Below are positions 1 to 5,139 of a DNA stretch of 6,238 nt, piece after piece (position 1 is the first letter of the stretch; each line of letters begins with the position of its first letter). The stretch spans positions 1-6,238 of the forward strand of contig JAJZFE010000179.1 of the NCBI GenBank assembly GCA_021798655.1, given 5' to 3'. Below the pieces are notes generated by a model, which saw only the letters and a program-made list of their open reading frames with translations, was not told the origin of the DNA and did not search any database. This DNA is from Acidobacteriota bacterium. GTDB lineage: Bacteria > Acidobacteriota > Terriglobia > Terriglobales > Acidobacteriaceae. The translations under genes were made by a program, and so were the position numbers.

Positions 1-1681
1 AGAGTCGGTGGGCGATGACGAGGACGGTGCGTCCTTCGATGAGGTTGGCGAGTGCGGCCTGGACGGCGGCTTCGGATTCGGTGTCGAGCGAGCTGGTGGC
101 TTCGTCGAGGATGAGGATGGGCGCGTCTTTGAGCAGGGCGCGGGCGATGGCGATGCGCTGGCGCTCGCCGCCGGAGAGGCTGGCGCCGCGTTCGCCGATG
201 ACGGTGTCGTAGCCGTTGGGGAGGCGGAGGATGAAGTCGTGCGCGAGCGCGGCGCGGGCGGCGGCTTCGATGCGGGCCATGGGCGCGTCGGGCTGGCCGT
301 AGGCGATGTTGCTGCGCACGGTGTCGTTGAAGAGCACGGTCTCCTGGGTGACCTTGCCGATCTGTTTGCGGAGCGAGGCGAGGGTGAGGTCGCGGATGTC
401 GTGCTCGTCGAGGAGGATGGTGCCGGCGGTGACGTCGTAGAAGCGTGGCAGCAGGTTGACGAGGGTGGATTTGCCGGCGCCGCTGGGGCCGACGAGCGCG
501 AGGACCTCGCCGCGGCGCAGGGTGAGCGAGATGCCGTGGAGGACCTCTTTGGTTTTGCCGTCGCGCTCGTAGCCGAAGCGGACATCGCGGAACTCGATGA
601 GGCCGGCGAAGGACTTGAGGTTGAGCGCGCGGCGGCGTTCGACGACCTCGTCCTGCGCGTCGGTGAACTTGAAGATCTCTTCGCTGGCACCGACGGCCTG
701 CTGGAAGCTGTTGTAGTAGGTCGGCATCTTGCGGACGGGGTCGTAGAGCGCGATGACGGCGATGAGGAAGGTGATGAAGGCGCCGGCGGTGTCGCCGTTG
801 TGGACGATGCGCTGGCGGCCGTAGAAGAGCAGCAGCGCGATGGCGACGGCGCCGAGCGCGTCCATGAGCGGGGAAGAGATGGCCTGCACGGCGACCGAGC
901 GCATGTTGGCGGTGAGCAGGCGGTCGGCGGCGGTGGAGAAGCGTTTCATCTCCCAGCGTTCGGTGCCGAAGGTTTTGACGATGGCGTTGCCGGAGATGGT
1001 CTCCTGCACGATGTTCTGAATTTCGGCGAGCTTGTCCTGACCGGTGCGGGTGGTGGAGCGAACGTTGCGGCCGACGCGGCGCGTGGAGCTGACGATGATG
1101 GGCACGAAGATGAGCAGCACCCAGGCCATGCTGCCGCCGACGACGATGACCACGCCGATGAGTCCGATGAGCGTGAAGAACTGCTGCAGGAAGTCGCTCA
1201 TGACGGTGGACATGGCGGTCTGCACGCGTTCGACATCGTTGATGAGTGTGGAGATGAGCGTGCCGGAGGGGTGGCGCTGATAGAAGGCGGTGGAGCGGCG
1301 GAGGATGGAGTTGTAGAGGTCGTTGCGGATGTCGGTGACCATGCCGAAGCCGCACTTGTTGGAGAGCAGGGTGCCGATGTAGTCGGCCGGCGCTTTGATG
1401 AAGGCGGAGGCGACGAGGGCGAAGGCGACGACGGTCCAGGCGTTGTGGAAGTGGTGCGGGACGAAGGGCTGGAGGTTGAGATGGAAGTGGGTGTGGGGGA
1501 CGGTGAAGTCGAGCACCTGGTCGGGGGAGGCGGTGGCGCTGAGGACGTTGTCGATGATGAGCTTGATGAGCAGGATGCGAAACGCGGCGAGCGCGCCGAC
1601 GCCGGCCATGAGGACGACCGAGGCGAGCCAGTAGAGCGTGTAGGGGCGCATGTAGCCGAGCAGGCGGAGGACGCGCTTCAT
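1..1681 (-). CDS. msbA: MsbA-type lipid A flippase / ABC exporter (permease-ATPase fusion), C-terminus cut off by the window edge
   Basis: Read directly on the minus strand, this frame is open from an ATG at 1681-1679 to the window edge (560 complete codons, no stop). The N-terminal half is a type IV ABC exporter membrane domain. Hydrophobic segments lie near residues 18-46, 82-105, 160-200 and 268-315, with the family stretch IRNDLYNSILRRSTAFYQRH around 118-137. The C-terminal half is the nucleotide-binding domain: Walker A GPSGAGKST (398-406), Q-loop Q446, signature LSGGERQ (502-508), Walker B LILDEA with D526/E527, D-loop SSLD (530-533) and H-loop H558. Only the last few tens of residues are missing. 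MsbA proteins act as homodimers in the inner membrane and flip lipid A-core to the periplasmic face using ATP. Linkage to lptA/lptB supports that role, but the family also holds multidrug exporters, so the symbol is less certain than the fold. The loop between the first two helices is long and His-rich (H63, 65, 67, 76, 77, 79). The start is supported by a GGAG six bases upstream. Confidence 0.88.
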   Translation of the reverse strand, partial: MKRVLRLLGYMRPYTLYWLASVVLMAGVGALAAFRILLIKLIIDNVLSATASPDQVLDFTVPHTHFHLNLQPFVPHHFHNAWTVVAFALVASAFIKAPADYIGTLLSNKCGFGMVTDIRNDLYNSILRRSTAFYQRHPSGTLISTLINDVERVQTAMSTVMSDFLQQFFTLIGLIGVVIVVGGSMAWVLLIFVPIIVSSTRRVGRNVRSTTRTGQDKLAEIQNIVQETISGNAIVKTFGTERWEMKRFSTAADRLLTANMRSVAVQAISSPLMDALGAVAIALLLFYGRQRIVHNGDTAGAFITFLIAVIALYDPVRKMPTYYNSFQQAVGASEEIFKFTDAQDEVVERRRALNLKSFAGLIEFRDVRFGYERDGKTKEVLHGISLTLRRGEVLALVGPSGAGKSTLVNLLPRFYDVTAGTILLDEHDIRDLTLASLRKQIGKVTQETVLFNDTVRSNIAYGQPDAPMARIEAAARAALAHDFILRLPNGYDTVIGERGASLSGGERQRIAIARALLKDAPILILDEATSSLDTESEAAVQAALANLIEGRTVLVIAHRL

Positions 1682-1687
1682 GGGCGT

Positions 1688-1691
1688 CTCC
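1688..1691 (-). promoter_or_regulatory. Shine-Dalgarno of the msbA-type gene
   Basis: The minus strand reads CCGGAGACGCCC directly before the ATG at 1681. This gives GGAG with six bases to the start codon. Spacing and sequence are normal, and the site fixes this ATG rather than the in-frame ATG ten codons further in. Confidence 0.65.
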
Positions 1692-1717
1692 GGGTGTGGA
1701 GGGAGTGTCGCATCAAA

Positions 1718-1745
1718 GAACAGTGTACGCGGAACAGTGTACGCG
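1718..1745. repeat. Perfect tandem duplication of a 14-bp unit between rapZ and msbA
   Basis: GAACAGTGTACGCG occurs at 1718-1731 and again, head to tail and without a mismatch, at 1732-1745. It fills a third of the 86-bp gap between the rapZ stop and the msbA start, about 37-64 bases before the msbA ATG. On the minus strand each unit carries TACACT, a poor match to a sigma-70 -10 box, and GTGTAC/GTACAC. It could be a paired operator or part of a promoter for msbA, or a chance slippage duplication. No regulator can be named from sequence. Confidence 0.8.
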
Positions 1746-1767
1746 TTGACGCAAGCCGAAGGGCAGG

Positions 1768-2748
1768 TCAGCGGGGCATGTCGCGGTGGGAGGATTTGGC
1801 GCGGTAGCCGGCGGCGGCGAGGCGCTTTTTGAGCTCTTCGGCGATCATGACGGAGCGGTGCTGGCCGCCGGTGCAGCCGATGCCGATGGTGAGGTAGCTC
1901 TTGCCCTCGTGGATGTAGTGCGGCAGCAGGAAGGTGAGCATGTCCGTGGCTTTGTCGAGGAACTCCTGCGTCTGCGGGAACTGGCGGACGTACTTGGCAA
2001 CCTTGGGATGCTTGCCGGTGAGCTTGCGGAACTCGGGGATGAAGTGCGGGTTGGGGAGGAAGCGGACGTCGAAGACGAGGTCGGCGTCGGAGGGCACGCC
2101 GTTTTTGAAGCCGAAGCTGTTGACGGAGATGGTGAGGTTGCGTTCGGGCTTGCCGTCGGCGCGGCTGAACTGGGCGTTGATGTGGGCGCGGAGTTCGTGG
2201 ACGTTGAAGCGGGTGGTGTCGAGGAGGATGTCGGCGACGTTGCGGATGGGGTCGAGCCGCCTGCGCTCGTCGCGGATGCTGGCGATGACGGTCTCGCCGG
2301 CTTTGGGTCCGCGGCCGAGGGGGTGGGGTCGGCGGGTCTCGGAGAAACGGCGGACGATGGCGTCCTCGTTGGCTTCGAGGAAGACGACGCGGGTGGGCAG
2401 GACCTTGCGGACCTCGGAGAGGATCTTGGGGAAGCGGTCGAGGCGGCTGCCTTCGCGGACATCGACGACGAGGGCGGCGCGGGTGATCTCGGCAGGCTGG
2501 CTGCCGGAGGTGCGGGCGACGAGGTCGGCGAAGCGGGGGATGAGTTCGAGGGGGAGATTATCGACGGAGTAGAAGCCGAGGTCTTCGAAGGTCTTGAGCG
2601 CGGAGGCCTTGCCGGCGCCGGAGAGGCCGGTGAGGATGACGAGTTCGCGGGGAGAGAGTTCGTCCTCCTCGGCGACGGGTTTGACAGACTCTTTGGCAGG
2701 CCGGGCTTTGACAGGCGGCGACTTGCGGGGGCGTGCAGCAGGAGACAT
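1768..2748 (-). CDS. rapZ: RapZ family nucleotide-binding protein (YvcJ/YhbJ family)
   Basis: The 326-residue protein matches RapZ throughout. It has a P-loop GLSGAGKA (41-48) followed by ALKTFEDLGFYSVDNLP, a Walker B-like LVVDVRE (93-99), RRFSETRRPHPL (133-144), SFGFKNG (211-217), DVRFLPNP (227-234) and the C-terminal GCTGGQHRSV (291-300). In Escherichia coli RapZ (284 residues) is an RNA-binding adaptor that delivers the small RNA GlmZ to RNase E and so tunes glucosamine-6-phosphate synthase. Homologues elsewhere bind nucleotides and, in some species, second messengers. Here a Pro/Lys/Arg-rich extension of about 34 residues precedes the P-loop. The C-terminus ends HRDMPR and lacks the basic KRK tail used for RNA binding in E. 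coli. The P-loop has Ala48 in place of the usual Ser/Thr. No other ATG, GTG or TTG lies in frame between 2748 and the P-loop, so this start is preferred although no Shine-Dalgarno precedes it. The gene sits 248 bp after hpf and 86 bp before msbA. Confidence 0.95.
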   Translation of the reverse strand: MSPAARPRKSPPVKARPAKESVKPVAEEDELSPRELVILTGLSGAGKASALKTFEDLGFYSVDNLPLELIPRFADLVARTSGSQPAEITRAALVVDVREGSRLDRFPKILSEVRKVLPTRVVFLEANEDAIVRRFSETRRPHPLGRGPKAGETVIASIRDERRRLDPIRNVADILLDTTRFNVHELRAHINAQFSRADGKPERNLTISVNSFGFKNGVPSDADLVFDVRFLPNPHFIPEFRKLTGKHPKVAKYVRQFPQTQEFLDKATDMLTFLLPHYIHEGKSYLTIGIGCTGGQHRSVMIAEELKKRLAAAGYRAKSSHRDMPR

Positions 2749-2754
2749 GCGGAG

Positions 2755-2760
2755 AGTATA
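2755..2760 (-). promoter_or_regulatory. Possible -10 box for a leaderless rapZ transcript
   Basis: The minus strand reads TATACT, then six bases (CTCCGC), then the rapZ ATG. TATACT differs from the sigma-70 -10 consensus by one base, and its spacing would put the transcription start on or next to the A of ATG. No Shine-Dalgarno is present upstream. No good -35 hexamer is seen at the expected distance (the region reads CCCCGC), so this is a weak prediction. Confidence 0.35.
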
Positions 2761-2806
2761 GAGCGGATTTCGATTCGGCGGGGTTGGTGGTTCGAGAAGC
2801 AGATCC

Positions 2807-2830
2807 CTCCGCTACGCTGCTGGATGACAA
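2807..2830. repeat. Dispersed intergenic repeat, copy A
   Basis: A 24-bp element beginning CTCCGCTACGCTGC and ending ATGACAA matches the element at 3462-3485 at 22 of 24 positions. Both copies have the same orientation and both lie between genes. Its ATGACAA end is also the first part of the 22-bp tandem array that follows, so the array appears to have grown from the end of this element. On the minus strand it begins TTGTCATCC and continues with AGCGTAGCGGAG. I recall very similar elements repeated in Acidobacteria genomes, but copy number cannot be seen here. Confidence 0.7.
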
Positions 2831-2931
2831 GAGGGGAGAGACGGGATGACAGGAGGGAAGTGACGGGATGACAAGAGGGAAGTGGCTGGATGACAAGAGG
2901 GGAGAGACGGGATGACAGGAGGGGAGTGGCG
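2822..2931. repeat. 22-bp tandem repeat array, five units
   Basis: Five units start with GGATGACA at 2822, 2844, 2866, 2888 and 2910, each exactly 22 bp long. The pattern is GGATGACARGAGGGRAG followed by a variable end, usually GACG or GGCG. Units 1 and 4 are identical and units 2 and 5 differ at two positions, so a 66-bp block duplication may have extended the array. It lies between hpf and rapZ. The minus-strand (transcribed) form is rich in C and poor in G (unit 1: 11 C and 2 G in 22 bases), with no obvious internal pairing. The frames that run through it encode only Pro/Ser-rich repeats and are not taken as genes. Confidence 0.92.
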
Positions 2932-2966
2932 GGCGGGAGAGGTGATTTGCGCACCTTGATCCCGCC
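2932..2966. other. Strong stem-loop just downstream of hpf
   Basis: GGCGGGA at 2932-2938 pairs with TCCCGCC at 2960-2966. Inside it AGGTG at 2940-2944 pairs with CACCT at 2952-2956, leaving a seven-base loop and a small 1/3-base internal bulge. That gives 12 base pairs, mostly G-C. In the direction of transcription it begins 30 bases after the hpf stop and is followed by the C-rich array, not by a run of T. It is therefore not a standard intrinsic terminator. It could protect the hpf mRNA 3' end or pause polymerase ahead of Rho action. Confidence 0.7.
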
Positions 2967-2996
2967 AGCCAGGGAGGGGGAGTTCGGGAGGGGTGG

Positions 2997-3320
2997 CTAC
3001 AAGGCAGGCTGCGGGATGGCGCGGGGATGGTCGCGCACGGTGGAGTAGCGCTCCTTGTTGCGGATGGCCTGCTGCTCGACCTTGGCGAGCGCGTCGTGCA
3101 GGGCGGTCTCCATGACGGTGGATTCGGCGGTGGCAACGTGAACGTCGCCGCGGCACTGGACGGAGACTTCAGCGATCCTGCGGTACTTGTCCTCGGTGAG
3201 GATGATGTGCGCGTTGGTGCAGCGGTTGGTGACACGCGCGATGGCGGCGAGCGCTTCTTCCGCCTGCGTACGAAGTTTTGCAGTGACAACAGTATGACGT
3301 CCGGTGAACTCAATGTTCAT
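2997..3320 (-). CDS. hpf: Ribosome hibernation promoting factor, short HPF type
   Basis: The 107-residue product starts MNIEFTGRHTVVTAKLR and follows the HPF/RaiA fold: a first strand with FTGRH (5-9), a helix (about 14-29), a strand with HIILTEDKYRR (38-48), EVSVQCRG (51-58), VHVATAES (60-67) and a basic last helix ALHDALAKVEQQAIRNKERY (73-92). Short HPFs of about 95 residues bind the 30S decoding region and help form inactive 100S ribosomes in stationary phase. There is no C-terminal dimerisation domain as in long HPF, only a 15-residue Pro-rich tail. The start at 3320 is set by AAGGAG six bases upstream and by the family N-terminus. A longer frame from a GTG at 3389 is rejected because its purine tract abuts the codon and the added residues do not fit the family. 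Position after rpoN matches the proteobacterial rpoN-hpf order. Confidence 0.93.
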   Translation of the reverse strand: MNIEFTGRHTVVTAKLRTQAEEALAAIARVTNRCTNAHIILTEDKYRRIAEVSVQCRGDVHVATAESTVMETALHDALAKVEQQAIRNKERYSTVRDHPRAIPQPAL

Positions 3321-3326
3321 GTGCTG

Positions 3327-3332
3327 CTCCTT
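3327..3332 (-). promoter_or_regulatory. Shine-Dalgarno of hpf
   Basis: AAGGAG on the minus strand, followed by CAGCAC and then the ATG at 3320. It is the best ribosome-binding site in the window and decides the hpf start. Confidence 0.85.
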
Positions 3333-3433
3333 GTTTTGACGTTGTGTTTGACGGTTGTTTGCTTCACGTTCGTTGTGGTTCTCGTCCACCTCCCTACAGG
3401 CTTAGACGTGGAAGAGAAGAGGGGGTTGCTGCG

Positions 3434-3449
3434 TGCAATCGAAGCGCCA
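3434..3449 (-). promoter_or_regulatory. Candidate sigma-54 (-24/-12) promoter for hpf
   Basis: The minus strand reads TGGCGC-TTCGA-TTGCA. Against the consensus TGGCAC-N5-TTGCW, five of six bases match in the -24 box, all five in the -12 box, and GG and GC are separated by exactly ten bases. Transcription would begin near 3423, giving a leader of about 100 bases before the hpf ATG. The site lies in the spacer directly downstream of rpoN, the gene for the sigma factor that would use it. The binding site of the needed activator is not recognised. Confidence 0.5.
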
Positions 3450-3461
3450 ATCCGAAGGTTT

Positions 3462-3485
3462 CTCCGCTACGCTGCGGAATGACAA
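3462..3485. repeat. Dispersed intergenic repeat, copy B
   Basis: Begins CTCCGCTACGCTGC and ends GGAATGACAA. It differs from the copy at 2807-2830 at two positions. TCCGC and GCGGA form a 5-bp inverted repeat around a six-base loop, extendable by a G-U pair in the minus-strand RNA. It sits about 20 bases after the rpoN stop and just upstream of the candidate sigma-54 promoter. This copy has no tandem array attached. Confidence 0.7.
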
Positions 3486-3505
3486 AACCGTTAGCGGAAG
3501 AGGCG

Positions 3506-5089
3506 CTATCGCTGGCGACGCTGGTGGGTGCTGGGGATGTGCATGTCTTCGCGGTATTTGGCAACGGTGCGCCGGTTGACCTGGATGCCCTGTCGCTGGA
3601 GCTCTGCGGCGAGGCGATCGTCGGTAAGGGGCTTGCGCGGGTCCTCCTCTTCGATCAGCTTCTTCACCTTCCGCTTGAGGAGCGGGAGGGGAAGATCTCC
3701 GCCTTCGGGACCGTTGACTCCCTCGGAGAAGAAGAATCGTAACTCATAAACGCCCTGTGCGGTGTGTACATATTTATTGGCGACGGCGCGGCTGACGGTG
3801 GAGGCGTGTACGCCGATCTCTTCGGCGACCTCCTTGATCATCATGGGGTGGAGGGCTTCGACGCCGCGGTCGAGGAAGTCGGCCTGGCGGCGGATGATGA
3901 CCTCGCAGGTGCGGACGATGGTGTTTTTGCGCTGCTCGATGTTGCGCAGGAGCTGGATGGCGGACTTGTAGCGCTCCTTGACGTAGTCGCGGACCTCGCG
4001 GTCGGCGGAGCGGTCGCGCAACATGCGGCGGTAGACGGCGCTGAGACGAAGCGAGGGGAGGTCTTCCTCGTTCATGACGACGACATACTGGTCGTCGCGC
4101 TTGACGAAGGCGACGTCGGGCTCGATGAGGCGGGTGGCGGCGAGGTTGTAGCGCTGGCCGGGGCGTGGGTCGAGGCGGCGGATGATGCCGATGGCGGCGT
4201 TGACCTCGTCGGGCGAACGGCGCAGGAGGCGGACGAGTTCGCGGAGGTCTTTGCGCTGGAGGAGCGGGAGGTGGGACTCGACGATGAGGGCGGCGGTGTC
4301 GAGGAGAGCGGAGGGCTCGGCCGAGAGCGCCACCGCGGCGGCGTGGTTGCCGGAGCTGCGCATGGGGCTGCGCTGCCAGTCGCTGCGCTGGGCGTTGAGC
4401 TGGCGGAGGAGGCAGTCGCGGAGGTCGCGCGCGCCGACGCCGATGGGGTCCAGCTGCGCGACGACCTCGGTGGCCCTGGCGATGAGCTGGGCGAGCGATT
4501 CGGGGGAGAGCTGGGGCAGGGGCTGCTCGGCGATGAGGGCCTCGCCGAGCTCTTCGTCAGTGGCTGTGAGGTAGCCATCTTCGTTGAGGTTGCCGATGAT
4601 GATCTCGGCGGCGAAGCGGAGCTGTGGCGGGAGGGAGAGCGCGCCGAGCTGCCAGAGGAGATGGTCGGAGAGGTTGCTGGAGGCGGCGAGGAAGTGCTCG
4701 AAGGAGGGCTTGTCGGCGTCTTCGATGGTGGAGTTGGTGCGATAGCCGGGGTCGAGGAACTCCTGGAAGTAGGAGCCGAAGTCGATCTCGTCGAAGGGGT
4801 TGGTTTCGGCGGCGGCGGCGGAGTCCTCGGCGCTGCGTTCGGACTCGGCTTCGCGGGTGGAGAGCTCTTCGAGGGTCTCGGAGGAGTCGTCGATCTCTTC
4901 GAGGACGGGGTTTTCGATGAGCTCGCCGTTGAGCATCTCTTTGAGTTCGAGTTTGTTGAGGGCGAGCACACTGACCATCTGCACCAGGCCCGGGGTGAGC
5001 ACCTGGCGCTGGCCGAGTTTTACGGTCAGGCGTGGCTGAAGCAGATGGAACCTCACGACGATGGTGTTCAGACGAGGATCGCTGAGCAC
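3506..5089 (-). CDS. rpoN: RNA polymerase sigma-54 factor
   Basis: The 527-residue frame has the full sigma-54 layout. The activator-interacting region has LQPRLTVKLGQRQVLTPGL (17-35) and LNKLELKEM...ENPVLE (44-64). It is followed by an acidic region II (about 64-104), the core-binding region (about 130-330, with IIIGNLNEDGYL, LDPIGVGARDLRDCL and RRLDPRPGQRYN), a helix-turn-helix KEVAEEIGVHASTVSRAV (419-436) that reads the -12 element, and the RpoN box RRTVAKYR (506-513) that reads the -24 element. The first RpoN-box residue, usually Ala, is Asn505. About 20 extra residues rich in Ser and Ala occur near 232-262 compared with E. coli. Sigma-54 directs transcription from -24/-12 promoters with ATP-driven activators. 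The start is uncertain: GTG at 5089 is the outermost, but GTG at 5056 (residue 12) gives the usual short N-terminus before LQ, and neither has a good Shine-Dalgarno. lptB ends 50 bp upstream. Confidence 0.96.
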   Translation of the reverse strand: MLSDPRLNTIVVRFHLLQPRLTVKLGQRQVLTPGLVQMVSVLALNKLELKEMLNGELIENPVLEEIDDSSETLEELSTREAESERSAEDSAAAAETNPFDEIDFGSYFQEFLDPGYRTNSTIEDADKPSFEHFLAASSNLSDHLLWQLGALSLPPQLRFAAEIIIGNLNEDGYLTATDEELGEALIAEQPLPQLSPESLAQLIARATEVVAQLDPIGVGARDLRDCLLRQLNAQRSDWQRSPMRSSGNHAAAVALSAEPSALLDTAALIVESHLPLLQRKDLRELVRLLRRSPDEVNAAIGIIRRLDPRPGQRYNLAATRLIEPDVAFVKRDDQYVVVMNEEDLPSLRLSAVYRRMLRDRSADREVRDYVKERYKSAIQLLRNIEQRKNTIVRTCEVIIRRQADFLDRGVEALHPMMIKEVAEEIGVHASTVSRAVANKYVHTAQGVYELRFFFSEGVNGPEGGDLPLPLLKRKVKKLIEEEDPRKPLTDDRLAAELQRQGIQVNRRTVAKYREDMHIPSTHQRRQR

Positions 5090-5100
5090 GTATGGTGCCA
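5085..5100 (-). promoter_or_regulatory. Sigma-54-like promoter sequence overlapping the 5' end of rpoN
   Basis: The minus strand reads TGGCAC-CATAC-GTGCT. The -24 half is a perfect match, the -12 half has GTGC instead of TTGC, and GG and GC are ten bases apart. Transcription would start near 5074, inside the longest rpoN frame, and would suit the later GTG start at 5056. It suggests autoregulation of rpoN, but the -12 mismatch and GC-rich context make chance a real possibility. Confidence 0.3.
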
Positions 5101-5139
5101 GTCTACTCCGGTGGTGTGGGAAAACGGGAGTCGGCGGAG

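Noticed and set aside
1745..1752. TTGACG on the plus strand as a -35 box
   Set aside because: No -10 at a fitting distance and no plus-strand gene downstream.
8..1807. Long plus-strand open frame of 599 codons, with others of 361 and 460 codons at 1786-2871 and 3764-5146
   Set aside because: They lie antisense to well-recognised msbA, rapZ and rpoN. Their products are Gly/Ala/Asp/Glu/Val-rich without any domain, as expected from the GC-biased third positions of the minus-strand genes.
2822..2931. The plus strand of the array holds AGGAGG-like tracts followed by GGATGA, resembling repeated ribosome sites with ATGA start/stop overlaps
   Set aside because: No reading frame of useful length follows on the plus strand, and no plus-strand promoter or gene is present. 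The purine tracts are explained by repeat composition.
2822..2931. CRISPR array
   Set aside because: Units abut with no spacers, the period is only 22 bp, and no cas genes are nearby.
2558..3313. Minus-strand frames across the tandem array encoding repeated PLPSCHP/SPLLSS peptides
   Set aside because: The 22-bp period is not a multiple of three, so every frame yields such repeats. These frames overlap rapZ or hpf in the wrong phase and have no start signals.
2997..3389. Longer hpf from a GTG at 3389 (23 more residues)
   Set aside because: The added residues are Asn/Gln-rich and unlike HPF, the purine tract directly touches the GTG, and AAGGAG before the ATG at 3320 is far better.
3480..3505. 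Intrinsic terminator after rpoN (CCG-CTAA-CGG followed by TTTT on the minus strand)
   Set aside because: The stem is only three base pairs and the T run is four bases, too weak to call a terminator.
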